Assembly (NCBI GenBank): GCA_016870675.1
Contig: VGAU01000063.1
Span: 1 to 8,507 of the forward strand
DNA from: Actinomycetota bacterium
GTDB lineage: Bacteria > Actinomycetota > Humimicrobiia > Humimicrobiales > Humimicrobiaceae
Direction: 5' to 3'
Length of the DNA stretch: 8,507 nt
Positions 1 to 6,814 of the stretch are shown here, in pieces (position 1 is the stretch's first letter; the number at the start of each line of letters is the position of its first letter). A program made the translations under genes and the position numbers. The notes under the pieces are model-generated. The model was not told the DNA's origin, did not search any database, and saw only the letters and a list, made by a program, of their open reading frames with translations.

Positions 1-958
1 TATCCCTGTAATGTTCCTCTAATTTCTTTCTTATATCGATTAGCTGTTTGTAGATTTCAGGCATTTCTTCTTTCAAATCAGAAATATGCTTTGGGGTTCT
101 TATTCCCGCAACAACATCTTCACCCTGAGCATTCATCAGATACTCGCCATAAAACTTATCTTCGCCCGTTGCTGGATTTCTTGTGAAAGCTACGCCTGTT
201 CCTGAATCCTGGCCCATATTCCCGAAAACCATAGCCTGCACATTTGCTGCGGTACCAATATTGTGGGGAATATCATGAAGATTCCTGTAAGATATGGCTC
301 TTTTGTTATTCCATGAACCAAATACTGCATCAATTGACATTTTTAGCTGTTCCCTTGGATCCTGAGGAAAGCTTTTTCCTTTAGCCTCTTTGATTATTTT
401 TTTATAATCTTCTACAAGTTCCTTCAGGTCTTCTGCAGTTAGTTCAGTGTCAAACTTTACATTTTTCTTATCTTTTTTTGATTGAAGCGCTTCCTCAAAC
501 TTATTATGTTCTACATCCATTACCACATTGCCAAACATCTGAACAAATCTTCTATAAGAATCCCAGCCAAATCTTTCATTTTTTGTCTTTTTTATTAATG
601 CTATTATGGTTTTGTCATTTAAACCCAGGTTTAGTACAGTGTCCATCATACCGGGCATAGAAATAGCTGCTCCAGATCTAACAGAAACCAGGAGTGGATT
701 TTTCTCATCTCCAAAACCCATTCTCATTTTTTCTTCTAATTTTTTTAAATTTTCCTCAATTTGATCTTCCAGACCTTCAGGGTATCTTTTACCCAGGTCA
801 TAAAATAGGTTACAAACTTCTGTAGTTATGGTAAAACCATAGGGTACAGGTAAACCCATATTGGTCATCTCTGAGAGATCCGCACCCTTTCCTCCCAGAA
901 GTTTTTTCATCTCTCTTTTACCTTCACCGAAAAAATATACATATTTTTTTAAAGCCAT
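1..958 (-). CDS. ppdK: Pyruvate, phosphate dikinase, N-terminal part (cut by window edge)
   Basis: The first 319 codons are inside the window and the rest runs off the left edge. PPDK is a cytoplasmic enzyme that interconverts pyruvate + ATP + Pi and PEP + AMP + PPi. The visible part is the N-terminal nucleotide-binding domain. It opens with the family's LGGKGADLSEM block (residues 21-31) and GLPVPYGFTI (35-44). SVRSGAAISMPGMMDTVLNLG (about 92-112) and the FGNMGQDSGTGVAFTRNPATG region (about 245-265) follow, then GEYLMNAQGEDVVAGIRTP (271-289). The phosphohistidine and PEP/pyruvate-binding domains lie outside the window. The ATG at 958 is preceded by a very strong AGGAGGGAGG ribosome site (971-980). 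ppdK follows glyS on the same strand after 136 bp, an order also found in Firmicutes. No frame breaks are seen. Identification is secure from family motifs; the physiological direction cannot be told. Confidence 0.97.
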   Translation of the reverse strand, partial: MALKKYVYFFGEGKREMKKLLGGKGADLSEMTNMGLPVPYGFTITTEVCNLFYDLGKRYPEGLEDQIEENLKKLEEKMRMGFGDEKNPLLVSVRSGAAISMPGMMDTVLNLGLNDKTIIALIKKTKNERFGWDSYRRFVQMFGNVVMDVEHNKFEEALQSKKDKKNVKFDTELTAEDLKELVEDYKKIIKEAKGKSFPQDPREQLKMSIDAVFGSWNNKRAISYRNLHDIPHNIGTAANVQAMVFGNMGQDSGTGVAFTRNPATGEDKFYGEYLMNAQGEDVVAGIRTPKHISDLKEEMPEIYKQLIDIRKKLEEHYRD

Positions 959-970
959 TTTCTACTAATT

Positions 971-980
971 CCTCCCTCCT
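971..980 (-). promoter_or_regulatory. Strong Shine-Dalgarno site of ppdK
   Basis: The minus strand reads AGGAGGGAGG, two overlapping near-consensus Shine-Dalgarno cores. The gap to the ATG at 958 is 12 nt from the nearer core. This is by far the best ribosome site in the window and supports the chosen ppdK start. It suggests high translation of this enzyme, which is an inference. Confidence 0.8.
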
Positions 981-1028
981 ATTAAATTACTAATTCTATT
1001 TTGTATTTGTAAAAAATTAAATCGAATT

Positions 1029-1037
1029 ATGATACCA
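1029..1037 (-). promoter_or_regulatory. Possible extended -10 promoter of ppdK
   Basis: In the AT-rich 136-bp gap between glyS and ppdK the minus strand reads TGG followed by TATCAT. This matches an extended -10 element (TGn-TATAAT) with one mismatch. No good -35 box lies 17 nt upstream, only T-rich sequence, as is common for extended -10 promoters. It would give a leader of about 60-65 nt including the strong ribosome site. I see no convincing terminator hairpin after glyS, so readthrough from glyS is also possible. Confidence 0.35.
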
Positions 1038-1094
1038 AAAAAATTAAAAAAAAATAAGAGCAAAATGTTTTAAAAAGGTTTCTATATCCTACTA

Positions 1095-3209
1095 TTACCC
1101 CTCTATGGTCAATCTTGAAAAATCTGCCAGCAGTAAGTAAAGGTCAACTGCTTTTTTAATTAAATTAATCCTATTGGATCTTACTTTTTTGTCTTTGTCC
1201 ATAACCAGAACTTTATCAAAAAACAAATCCACAATTTCTCCAAATCCATAAAGTTCAGCAAGAACTGCAGAGTAATCTTTTTTGCACATAAGGTCCTTTA
1301 TTGCTTTTTCCTTACTATTAAGAGACAAAAATAATCTTTTTTCATATTCTTCCTCCAGGAGTTCCACATCAACTTCCCCAAATTCTTTTTTATCTATTAT
1401 ATTTTTACATCTAATCATAGGATATGAAATCTTTTTTATATCTTCACTTTCGATAAATTCTTCTATGGCCTTATATCTTAAATCGATATCTAAAATAGAG
1501 CAGCATCCTGACCCTAGAATTGATTCTAAAATATCCAATCTCTTATCTTTTTTCTCCAGCAAGAACCTGTATCTTGCAATAATAAAATCTTTAACCCCGG
1601 TACTAATCTTCAAATCACTTATACCCCTAAAATCAAAAGATTTTTGGTAGAGGTTCTGATTGTAACTTATTAAACCGGTCAGATCAAAATCATATTTTCC
1701 TTTAAGTATTGAAAGTACAATACCAGAAGCTTTTCTCCTTAATGCAAAAGGATCTTCAGAACCGGAAGGTATCTTTCCCACCAGAAACATCCCGGTTATA
1801 GTATCAATTTTATCAGCAATAGATAATATCAGGCCTACATCCGCAGTCGGAAGAATATCAGCGGCAAACCTGGGAAGGTAGTGTTCATAAATTGCATCCG
1901 ACACCTCGCTCTTTTCGCCCTTCTCTCTGGCATACTGACGGCCAACTACCCCCTGAAGCGCTGGAAATTCCACTACCATATTGGTAACCAGGTCACATTT
2001 GCAAAGCGTACTTGCTTTAGCTAAATTAGTAGAGATATCATCTTTTTCGTGAAGCCTGCTACCCCCCAATAACCCGGCAATATAGGCGCTGACCTTTTTA
2101 AGCCTTAAAGCTTTATCATGCATGCTGCCAAGATTTGAAAAGAAAATCACTCCCTTTAGTTTATCAGCCCAGTAGCTGAAATTGTGTCTCCTGTCCTCTT
2201 CATAAAAAAATGCGGCATCGCTCAACCTGGCTTTTAGTACTCTTTCATTACCCTTCTTTATTCCACCATTATCTTTTATTCCATTCTGTATAATCAAAAA
2301 TTTGGTGCTGACATTACCCGATTTATCTAAAACTGCAAAATATTTCTGGTGGTACTGTATTGCTTCTACAAGTAAGTCTTTTGGAATGTATAGAAACTCT
2401 TCAGGGAAGTTACCTATAACAACATTTGGTATCTCGACCATATTCACCACATCATTTAGTAAGTTTTCATCTAAAACAACTTTATAATTACCTTTCCATA
2501 CTTTTTCTTCCAGTTGATTGATCTGATTCAATATTAATTCTTTTCTTTTCCCAGCATCAGCTATTACTTTTCCCTTATCCTGGAGTAGTTTAAAATAGCT
2601 GTCGGCATCCTTTATATTAATAGGTCCGGGACTTAGTGTGCGGTGTCCAAAAGTAATATTTGCAGAATTTAAATTTGCAATGCTAAATTTTATTACCTCA
2701 TTATCATACAAAGCAAGAATCCATCTTACAGGACGAGCAAATTTAACATCATAGTCTGCCCAGGTCATCTGCTTGCTGAAGGTAAGAGAGAGTATAGAGT
2801 CCTTTAGTATATCCGGGAGGACATCTACAGCTTTTTTTCCTTCTTCTATAATCCTTTTCCCCAGATATACACCTTTGTCCTCGATTTCGATTTCCTCCAG
2901 ATCAGAAACTTCCAGATCCAAACTCCTGGCAAATCCTTCTGCAGCCCTGGTAGGATTGCCATTCTTATCAAATGCAACCTTCAGGGTAGGGCCAGAAATT
3001 GTCCTCTCTTTAGAATTTTGAAGCTCACTTAATCCTTTTACTACAGCAACCAGCCTTCTTGGCGAACTGTAAGTTTGAATACCAGAAAATTTTAATCTAT
3101 TTTCAGCCAGTTTATTTTCAAGAATCTCCTTAAGCCCGCTAACTCCTTCTCCAGCACATAAAGGAGGAAGTTCTTCAGTTCCAATCTCAAAAACTAAATT
3201 TTTTCTCAT
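1095..3209 (-). CDS. glyS: Glycyl-tRNA synthetase beta subunit
   Basis: This is the 704-residue beta chain of the heterotetrameric bacterial glycyl-tRNA synthetase, which charges tRNA-Gly in the cytoplasm together with GlyQ. Its length is normal for the family. Family blocks in order are VFEIGTEELPP (residues 6-16), TFSKQMTWADYDVKFARPVRW (143-163), QYHQKYFAVLD (285-295), and SNLGSMHDKALRLKKV in the HD-like domain (358-373). SADKID-type and GSEDPFALRRKASG blocks (about 463-497) follow. The C-terminal DALR-like anticodon-binding domain ends FFDKVLVM...VRSNRINLI...LLLADFSRL (663-700). The ATG at 3209 lies 9 nt after the glyQ stop, and its AAGGAA ribosome site overlaps the end of glyQ, which indicates an operon with translational coupling. 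Three in-frame stops (TAA TAG TAG) end the gene. No damage is seen. Confidence 0.98.
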   Translation of the reverse strand: MRKNLVFEIGTEELPPLCAGEGVSGLKEILENKLAENRLKFSGIQTYSSPRRLVAVVKGLSELQNSKERTISGPTLKVAFDKNGNPTRAAEGFARSLDLEVSDLEEIEIEDKGVYLGKRIIEEGKKAVDVLPDILKDSILSLTFSKQMTWADYDVKFARPVRWILALYDNEVIKFSIANLNSANITFGHRTLSPGPINIKDADSYFKLLQDKGKVIADAGKRKELILNQINQLEEKVWKGNYKVVLDENLLNDVVNMVEIPNVVIGNFPEEFLYIPKDLLVEAIQYHQKYFAVLDKSGNVSTKFLIIQNGIKDNGGIKKGNERVLKARLSDAAFFYEEDRRHNFSYWADKLKGVIFFSNLGSMHDKALRLKKVSAYIAGLLGGSRLHEKDDISTNLAKASTLCKCDLVTNMVVEFPALQGVVGRQYAREKGEKSEVSDAIYEHYLPRFAADILPTADVGLILSIADKIDTITGMFLVGKIPSGSEDPFALRRKASGIVLSILKGKYDFDLTGLISYNQNLYQKSFDFRGISDLKISTGVKDFIIARYRFLLEKKDKRLDILESILGSGCCSILDIDLRYKAIEEFIESEDIKKISYPMIRCKNIIDKKEFGEVDVELLEEEYEKRLFLSLNSKEKAIKDLMCKKDYSAVLAELYGFGEIVDLFFDKVLVMDKDKKVRSNRINLIKKAVDLYLLLADFSRLTIEG

Positions 3210-3218
3210 AATTATTTT

Positions 3219-4091
3219 CTATTCCTTTTTAAGTAGCGGGTATCCCATTTCCTCCCTCTGCTTAAGATAGGCAGAACATAAAATTTTGGCAAGATTTCTA
3301 ACTCTGGCAATATAAGAAGTCCTCTCTGCTACACTTATTGCCTCTCTTGCATCCAGCAAATTAAAAATATGTGAACATTTAATTACATATTCGCATCCTA
3401 CAAAGATAAGTCCCTTGTCTATAACCTTCTTGAATTCCTTTTCATATTTCTTAAACAAATCCAGAAGCATACTTACACTGGCTAATTCAAAATTATAAAC
3501 CGACCACTGCTTTTCAGATTCAAGATGCAAATCCCCATAGGTGATCTCGTTAGACCATTTTAGATCCCAGAAACTATCCTTGTCCTGCAAATACATAGCA
3601 ATCCGCTCCAGACCGTAGGTTATTTCTGCTGAGACAGGCTTCAGTATAAAACCACCCATCTGCTGGAAGTAAGTAAATTGGGTTATTTCCATTCCATCAG
3701 CCCATACTTCCCAGCCCAGGCCTACTGCACCTATAGTTGGAGATTGCCAGTCATCCTCAACAAACCTTATATCATGCAATTTTAAATTAATACCCAAACT
3801 CTCAAGAGAACCGAGGTAAAGTTCTATTACATCATCAGGAGATGGTTTTAACAGTACCTGAAACTGATAATAAAACTGGGTTCTGAAAGGATTTTCACCA
3901 TATCTACCATCTGTTGGTCTCCTGCTGGGCTCAACATAGGCAACATTCCATGGTTCAGGGCCCAAACACCGCAGGAAAGTATCCGGGTTGAATGTTCCCG
4001 CACCCTTTTCCAGGTCCATCGGCTGCTTTATAAGACAGCCATTATCTGACCAGTACTTTTGCAGGTTAAAAATAATATCCTGAAAATTCAT
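3219..4091 (-). CDS. glyQ: Glycyl-tRNA synthetase alpha subunit
   Basis: This 290-residue alpha chain carries the class II catalytic core for glycine activation; GlyS supplies most tRNA contacts. Strong family blocks are QPMDLEKGAGTFNPDTFLRCL (23-43), YVEPSRRPTDGRYGENPFR (52-70), FVEDDWQSPTIGA (110-122), GLGWEVWADGMEITQFTYFQQ (124-144) and EITYGLERIAMYLQ (156-169). One small oddity is that residue 123, normally Trp in GAWGLGWEVW, is Val here. The ATG at 4091 has no Shine-Dalgarno sequence in front of it. A TTGACT/TAAAAT promoter ends 8 nt upstream, so the gene may be read from a leaderless or near-leaderless message. The 52-bp gap to recO is too short for the T-box riboswitch that often controls glyQS in Firmicutes. 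Identification is certain. Confidence 0.98.
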   Translation of the reverse strand: MNFQDIIFNLQKYWSDNGCLIKQPMDLEKGAGTFNPDTFLRCLGPEPWNVAYVEPSRRPTDGRYGENPFRTQFYYQFQVLLKPSPDDVIELYLGSLESLGINLKLHDIRFVEDDWQSPTIGAVGLGWEVWADGMEITQFTYFQQMGGFILKPVSAEITYGLERIAMYLQDKDSFWDLKWSNEITYGDLHLESEKQWSVYNFELASVSMLLDLFKKYEKEFKKVIDKGLIFVGCEYVIKCSHIFNLLDAREAISVAERTSYIARVRNLAKILCSAYLKQREEMGYPLLKKE

Positions 4092-4099
4092 AGTTTCTT

Positions 4100-4128
4100 A
4101 TTTTAATAACATTAGTTTTAATAGTCAA
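4100..4128 (-). promoter_or_regulatory. Promoter of glyQS, possibly leaderless
   Basis: On the minus strand a -35 box TTGACT (4123-4128, 5/6 to consensus) is separated by exactly 17 nt from a -10 box TAAAAT (4100-4105, 5/6). The -10 box ends only 8 nt before the glyQ ATG. Transcription would therefore start at or a base or two from the start codon, and no ribosome site is present in those 8 nt. This is the best sigma-70-type promoter seen in the window, and it would uncouple glyQS from the recO/deoC genes upstream. Start-site position is inferred, not shown. Confidence 0.65.
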
Positions 4129-4143
4129 TTAAACTGGGGTCAC

Positions 4144-4926
4144 TTACAGTCCTATTTTTTTAAAATATTTAAAACTTTCCACATTACATTCAGTGTGGTA
4201 AATAATATAGTCTTCTATCAGTTTATACACCCTTTTAAGTGTTGGAAGACCTACCTCTAAATCTCTAAAATCTTCAAGTTTGAGATTAAATAAATCATAT
4301 AAAAACCTGTAATCTGATGCGCCCAGGACTTCTATACCTCCTGAAGAATCTGCGCATTTCCTGCAAAGAACTCCTCCATATTTAACTGAAAAATAAATTT
4401 TATCTTTATGGAGAGAGTATAAATTTTTTAATTTTTGATTGCACTTGCTGCAGTTTCCAAGCAAAGGTACATAGCCTGTAATTCTTAAAAACTTAATTCC
4501 GAAAAAACACATGGTCTTCTTTAGAGAGACAACATCTTCCGGATCCAGATTGTTGATCTCATTAAAACAGGCATAAATTAATTTAAATAAAAGTGGGGAG
4601 TAGTCTCCGCCGGATACCTGTGTTTTTAAGATAATTTTGCTTATGATTTCACAGAAGACAAATTTGTAAAAATCTGAAGCAATATTTTTAAAACTTTTTA
4701 TTATTTCTACCTGATTTATAATATCCAGATTCCTGCCTGTTGAAAGCTCCAGATCAACAAGATTAAAAAGCTCAAGCCTTCCCCCAAATTTACTGTGAAT
4801 TTTTCTGGCGCTTTTAGCTACTGCATTTATTATATCTCCATCCTGGGAGTACATTTTAACTATTTTATCTGATTCTCCCAGTTTATATGATTTTAAAATA
4901 ATAGCCTTAGCTTTATAAGATGACAT
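4144..4926 (-). CDS. recO: DNA repair protein RecO
   Basis: RecO (260 residues, normal length) works with RecR and RecF to load RecA onto SSB-coated single-stranded DNA in gap and break repair. The N-terminal OB-fold domain opens with KAKAIILKSYKLGESDKIVKMYS (residues 5-27), followed by KFGGRLELFNLVDLEL (46-61), both typical. The C-terminal helical domain carries a four-cysteine zinc site, Cys159/Cys162 (NCSKC) and Cys188/Cys191 (LCRKC), which many RecO proteins have. The ATG at 4926 is 3 nt after the deoC stop, so the two genes are almost certainly co-transcribed. In Firmicutes recO usually follows era and precedes glyQS; here the downstream neighbour is the expected glyQ but the upstream neighbour is deoC. 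Confidence 0.93.
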   Translation of the reverse strand: MSSYKAKAIILKSYKLGESDKIVKMYSQDGDIINAVAKSARKIHSKFGGRLELFNLVDLELSTGRNLDIINQVEIIKSFKNIASDFYKFVFCEIISKIILKTQVSGGDYSPLLFKLIYACFNEINNLDPEDVVSLKKTMCFFGIKFLRITGYVPLLGNCSKCNQKLKNLYSLHKDKIYFSVKYGGVLCRKCADSSGGIEVLGASDYRFLYDLFNLKLEDFRDLEVGLPTLKRVYKLIEDYIIYHTECNVESFKYFKKIGL

Positions 4927-4929
4927 TTT

Positions 4930-5640
4930 TTATTTATCAAAAATAGCACTGTACTCTTTGATTATGTTTATTCCACTGCTGGTCCCCAGTCTTGTTGCGC
5001 CGGCATCTATAAGCGCCTGCGCATCTTTAAATGTTCTTATTCCGCCTGATGCTTTAACTCCTATATTCCTGGTAACAATTTCTCTTATCAGCCTGACATC
5101 ATCAAGTTCCACACCTTTTACACCAAACCCAGTAGATGTCTTTACAAAATCTGCGCCAGATCTCTCAATAATTGCGCACACTTTTTTAATTTCATCCCTG
5201 GTTAAAATTGCGGTCTCTATTATGACCTTGATATTAATATGCCTGTTATATTCTGCTATTTGTTCACGCCTTATCACATTAACAACTATTTTGATTTCTC
5301 TTTCGACATACTCATAATTACCGCTTTTCACAGCTCCTAAATTTATTACCATATCCAGCTCGTCTGCACCTTTATTTACATTATTCCTTGCTTCAAAGAC
5401 CTTTGTTTCTATAGTATTTGCCCCCAGCGGATAGCCTACTACAGAGCAAACTTTTACATCGGTGTCGGCCAATATTTTTTTTGCCTGCGCTATATAAGTA
5501 GGATTAATACACACTGCTGCAAAATGATTTTTTTTAGCATTAATACATAACTGTTCTATGTCCTTTGAAGTTGCAATAGGATTAAGTAATGTCTGATCAA
5601 TAGTCTTTGCTAATTGCTCTTTAGTTAACGTTTTTACCAC
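4930..5640 (-). CDS. deoC: Deoxyribose-phosphate aldolase
   Basis: This class I aldolase cleaves 2-deoxyribose 5-phosphate to glyceraldehyde 3-phosphate and acetaldehyde in deoxynucleoside catabolism. At 236 residues it fits the short bacterial DeoC group (TIM barrel). Visible active-site elements are the Schiff-base lysine in FVKTSTGF (Lys167), the proton-relay lysine in GVKASGGIRT (Lys196) and the aspartate in ADELDMVINLG (Asp96). VCINP (44-48) and VVGYPLGANTIETK (67-80) are also typical. The usual IDHTLL reads IDQTLL here. The start is GTG at 5640: the codon before it is an in-frame TGA, so nothing further upstream is possible. A GGTGA-type ribosome site nearly touches the start, an unusually short spacing. 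The gene lies 78 bp after the acetyltransferase and 3 nt before recO. Confidence 0.95.
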   Translation of the reverse strand: MVKTLTKEQLAKTIDQTLLNPIATSKDIEQLCINAKKNHFAAVCINPTYIAQAKKILADTDVKVCSVVGYPLGANTIETKVFEARNNVNKGADELDMVINLGAVKSGNYEYVEREIKIVVNVIRREQIAEYNRHINIKVIIETAILTRDEIKKVCAIIERSGADFVKTSTGFGVKGVELDDVRLIREIVTRNIGVKASGGIRTFKDAQALIDAGATRLGTSSGINIIKEYSAIFDK

Positions 5641-5718
5641 TCACCTTTATCTATCTATAACTAATAATATTTTTATAATCAATAGCCAAAAAACCAGATT
5701 TAAAACTGTTTTTATTCA

Positions 5719-6186
5719 TTATAGCTTTAATCTCATTAAATTCCGGTCTACTCCTCTACCATATTCATTTTTCCTCAAGATAATTTTTTTAAAACCAAAA
5801 TCCTTATAAAGTTGGTTAGCAGCCTTATTGCCAGGATCAACAGTTAATTCTATTTCCTTAAAATCATCGTTTTTTAAAATATCAATTACTTTTCCCAGAA
5901 GCATCCTGCCAATGCCCTTTTTTCTGTATTCTTTGTCAATATAAAAAGAGTGAATAAAAGCTGTATTTTCATCTTTCCAGCTTCTTATAAGTTCGCATAC
6001 TCCAATAATATCAGAGCTGTCCCTACTTTTTTGAGCTACAATAAATTTCCCATACCTTATTATTACCGGTATTACCCATTGGTTTATTGAAGCTTTGCTT
6101 CCTAGATTCTTTTTTTCTAATTTTCCAATCCTGCTTACCAATTTCCAGTCAAAATCCTTTATCTCTTGAATAAATATACAATTCAT
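5719..6186 (-). CDS. GNAT-family N-acetyltransferase, substrate unknown
   Basis: This 155-residue single-domain protein has the GNAT fold, which transfers an acyl group from acetyl-CoA. Motif A is complete: IHSFYIDKEYRKKGIGRMLL (residues 78-97) contains the beta-4 strand and the R-x-x-G-x-G pyrophosphate loop (Arg88 to Gly93). Motif B follows as ELTVDPGNKAANQLYKDFGF (113-132), with the Asn and Tyr normally near CoA. The C-terminus (RNLMRLKL) is the usual last strand. RimI, which acetylates ribosomal protein S18, is a possible relative, but I see no RimI-specific residues that would justify the name. The ATG at 6186 is the first start after an in-frame TAA about 10 codons upstream and has no Shine-Dalgarno sequence. 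It occupies the place where Firmicutes clusters have dgkA, cdd and era. Confidence 0.88.
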   Translation of the reverse strand: MNCIFIQEIKDFDWKLVSRIGKLEKKNLGSKASINQWVIPVIIRYGKFIVAQKSRDSSDIIGVCELIRSWKDENTAFIHSFYIDKEYRKKGIGRMLLGKVIDILKNDDFKEIELTVDPGNKAANQLYKDFGFKKIILRKNEYGRGVDRNLMRLKL

Positions 6187-6230
6187 ACTAGAAACTAATA
6201 TTTATTTTAAAATTTAAAAAAAAGACATAT

Positions 6231-6258
6231 CTAGTATCAATTTTACAGTATTTGTCAA
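6231..6258 (-). promoter_or_regulatory. Candidate promoter of the acetyltransferase-deoC-recO unit
   Basis: The minus strand has a perfect TTGACA (6253-6258). A TACTAG (6231-6236) with 16-nt spacing is a weak -10 partner (3/6). TAAAAT inside the spacer is too close to use with this -35. Transcription would begin about 38 nt before the ATG at 6186. An 8-bp inverted repeat (ATACTAGA at 6185-6192 and TCTAGTAT at 6230-6237) joins the -10 region to the start codon. The -35 is convincing, the rest is not. Confidence 0.4.
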
Positions 6259-6299
6259 TAGCAGCAGCCGTAGTTTTAAGTGGTTTTGAGTTGAATAAT

Positions 6300-6352
6300 T
6301 TATGATGAAAAAACTGTAGTTTAAATTACGATGAAAAAAATTAGAGTTTAAA
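6300..6352. repeat. 26/27-bp tandem duplication over the ybeY stop codon
   Basis: Two head-to-tail copies abut exactly: 6300-6325 (26 bp) and 6326-6352 (27 bp), with about 22 of 27 aligned positions identical. The shared plus-strand core is GATGAAAAAA followed by GTTTAAA. The copy at 6326-6352 contains the last codons and stop of ybeY (Phe-Lys-Leu-stop). In the other copy the stop position reads CAG. It looks like a slippage duplication of the gene end that has since diverged. No function is evident. Confidence 0.7.
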
Positions 6353-6814
6353 AGTTCTTCTTACGTCAGATACCAAACTATTCTGGATATTTTCCATATC
6401 TATTCTATTTTCTTCTTCCTTGTGGTCATAATTATATATATGCAGTATGCCGTGTGTTATCAGCAAAATTATCTCCAGATTCAGATTCCAGTTTTCATCC
6501 TGTTTTAAAATATTGGACTGCGCAACTTCAGGACAAATAATTATTTCTCCTACAGTATAAGTGCTTGCAGTGCTTGCCCCCTGGCTTACCTTATCTTTAT
6601 CAGAAATATATGAAAAAGACAGCACATCAGTTTCCCTATCTATTCTCCTGTATTTTTTATTTAATTTCCTTATTTCTTTCCCATCTGAAAAAACAATATT
6701 TAATTCACTTTTTAAATCCTTATCAAACTTATCTGAAATATATGCTGCAACCTCTCTTATCAAATCCAGATCCAATTTTATTTTACTTTGATCGTTAATC
6801 AGTGTAACTTTCAT
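6341..6814 (-). CDS. ybeY: Endoribonuclease YbeY (rRNA maturation factor)
   Basis: YbeY is a zinc-dependent single-strand endoribonuclease involved in 16S rRNA 3'-end maturation and ribosome quality control. The protein is 157 residues, normal length. The metal site HGILHIYNYDH gives His121, His125 and His131. The family consensus HGxLHxxGYDH has Gly where this protein has Asn128. The upstream conserved block is LNKKYRRIDRETDVLSFSY (residues 51-69) with the conserved Arg57, and VGEIIICPEVA (88-98) follows. The ATG at 6814 overlaps the pgpH stop as ATGA, with a GTGGAG ribosome site inside the end of pgpH. This indicates translational coupling, as is common for pgpH-ybeY. The C-terminus lies inside a tandem duplication (6300-6352). 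No terminator is visible after the stop. Confidence 0.95.
   Translation of the reverse strand: MKVTLINDQSKIKLDLDLIREVAAYISDKFDKDLKSELNIVFSDGKEIRKLNKKYRRIDRETDVLSFSYISDKDKVSQGASTASTYTVGEIIICPEVAQSNILKQDENWNLNLEIILLITHGILHIYNYDHKEEENRIDMENIQNSLVSDVRRTFKL

Noticed and set aside
478..660. Plus-strand open frame of 60 codons opposite ppdK
   Set aside because: It is antisense to the conserved nucleotide-binding domain of PPDK and has no ribosome site or known motif.
959..1094. Intrinsic terminator after glyS
   Set aside because: The gap has long T runs on the minus strand but no stable G+C-containing stem in front of them. I found only short A/T palindromes.
1282..1650. Plus-strand open frame of 122 codons opposite glyS
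   Set aside because: It lies fully antisense to a well-conserved glyS region, is rich in Ser/Ile/Leu as expected from the reverse of AT-rich coding DNA, and has no ribosome site or recognisable domain.
4092..4143. T-box riboswitch in front of glyQS
   Set aside because: The gap is only 52 bp and holds promoter boxes. A T-box leader needs well over 100 nt and an AGGGTGGNACCGCG-like bulge, which is absent.
4958..5317. Plus-strand open frame of 119 codons opposite deoC
   Set aside because: It is antisense to conserved TIM-barrel coding sequence including the active-site lysine codons, with low-complexity composition. It is a shadow frame.
5654..5682. Separate deoC promoter (TTGATT-17 nt-TATAGA)
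   Set aside because: Both boxes match only 4/6, which is easily met by chance in this AT-rich DNA, and the implied leader is only a few nucleotides long. Kept as an aside in a finding, not as a feature.
6185..6237. Operator formed by the 8-bp inverted repeat ATACTAGA/TCTAGTAT
   Set aside because: The arms are 37 bp apart and A/T-rich. No regulator gene is in the window and chance occurrence is likely.
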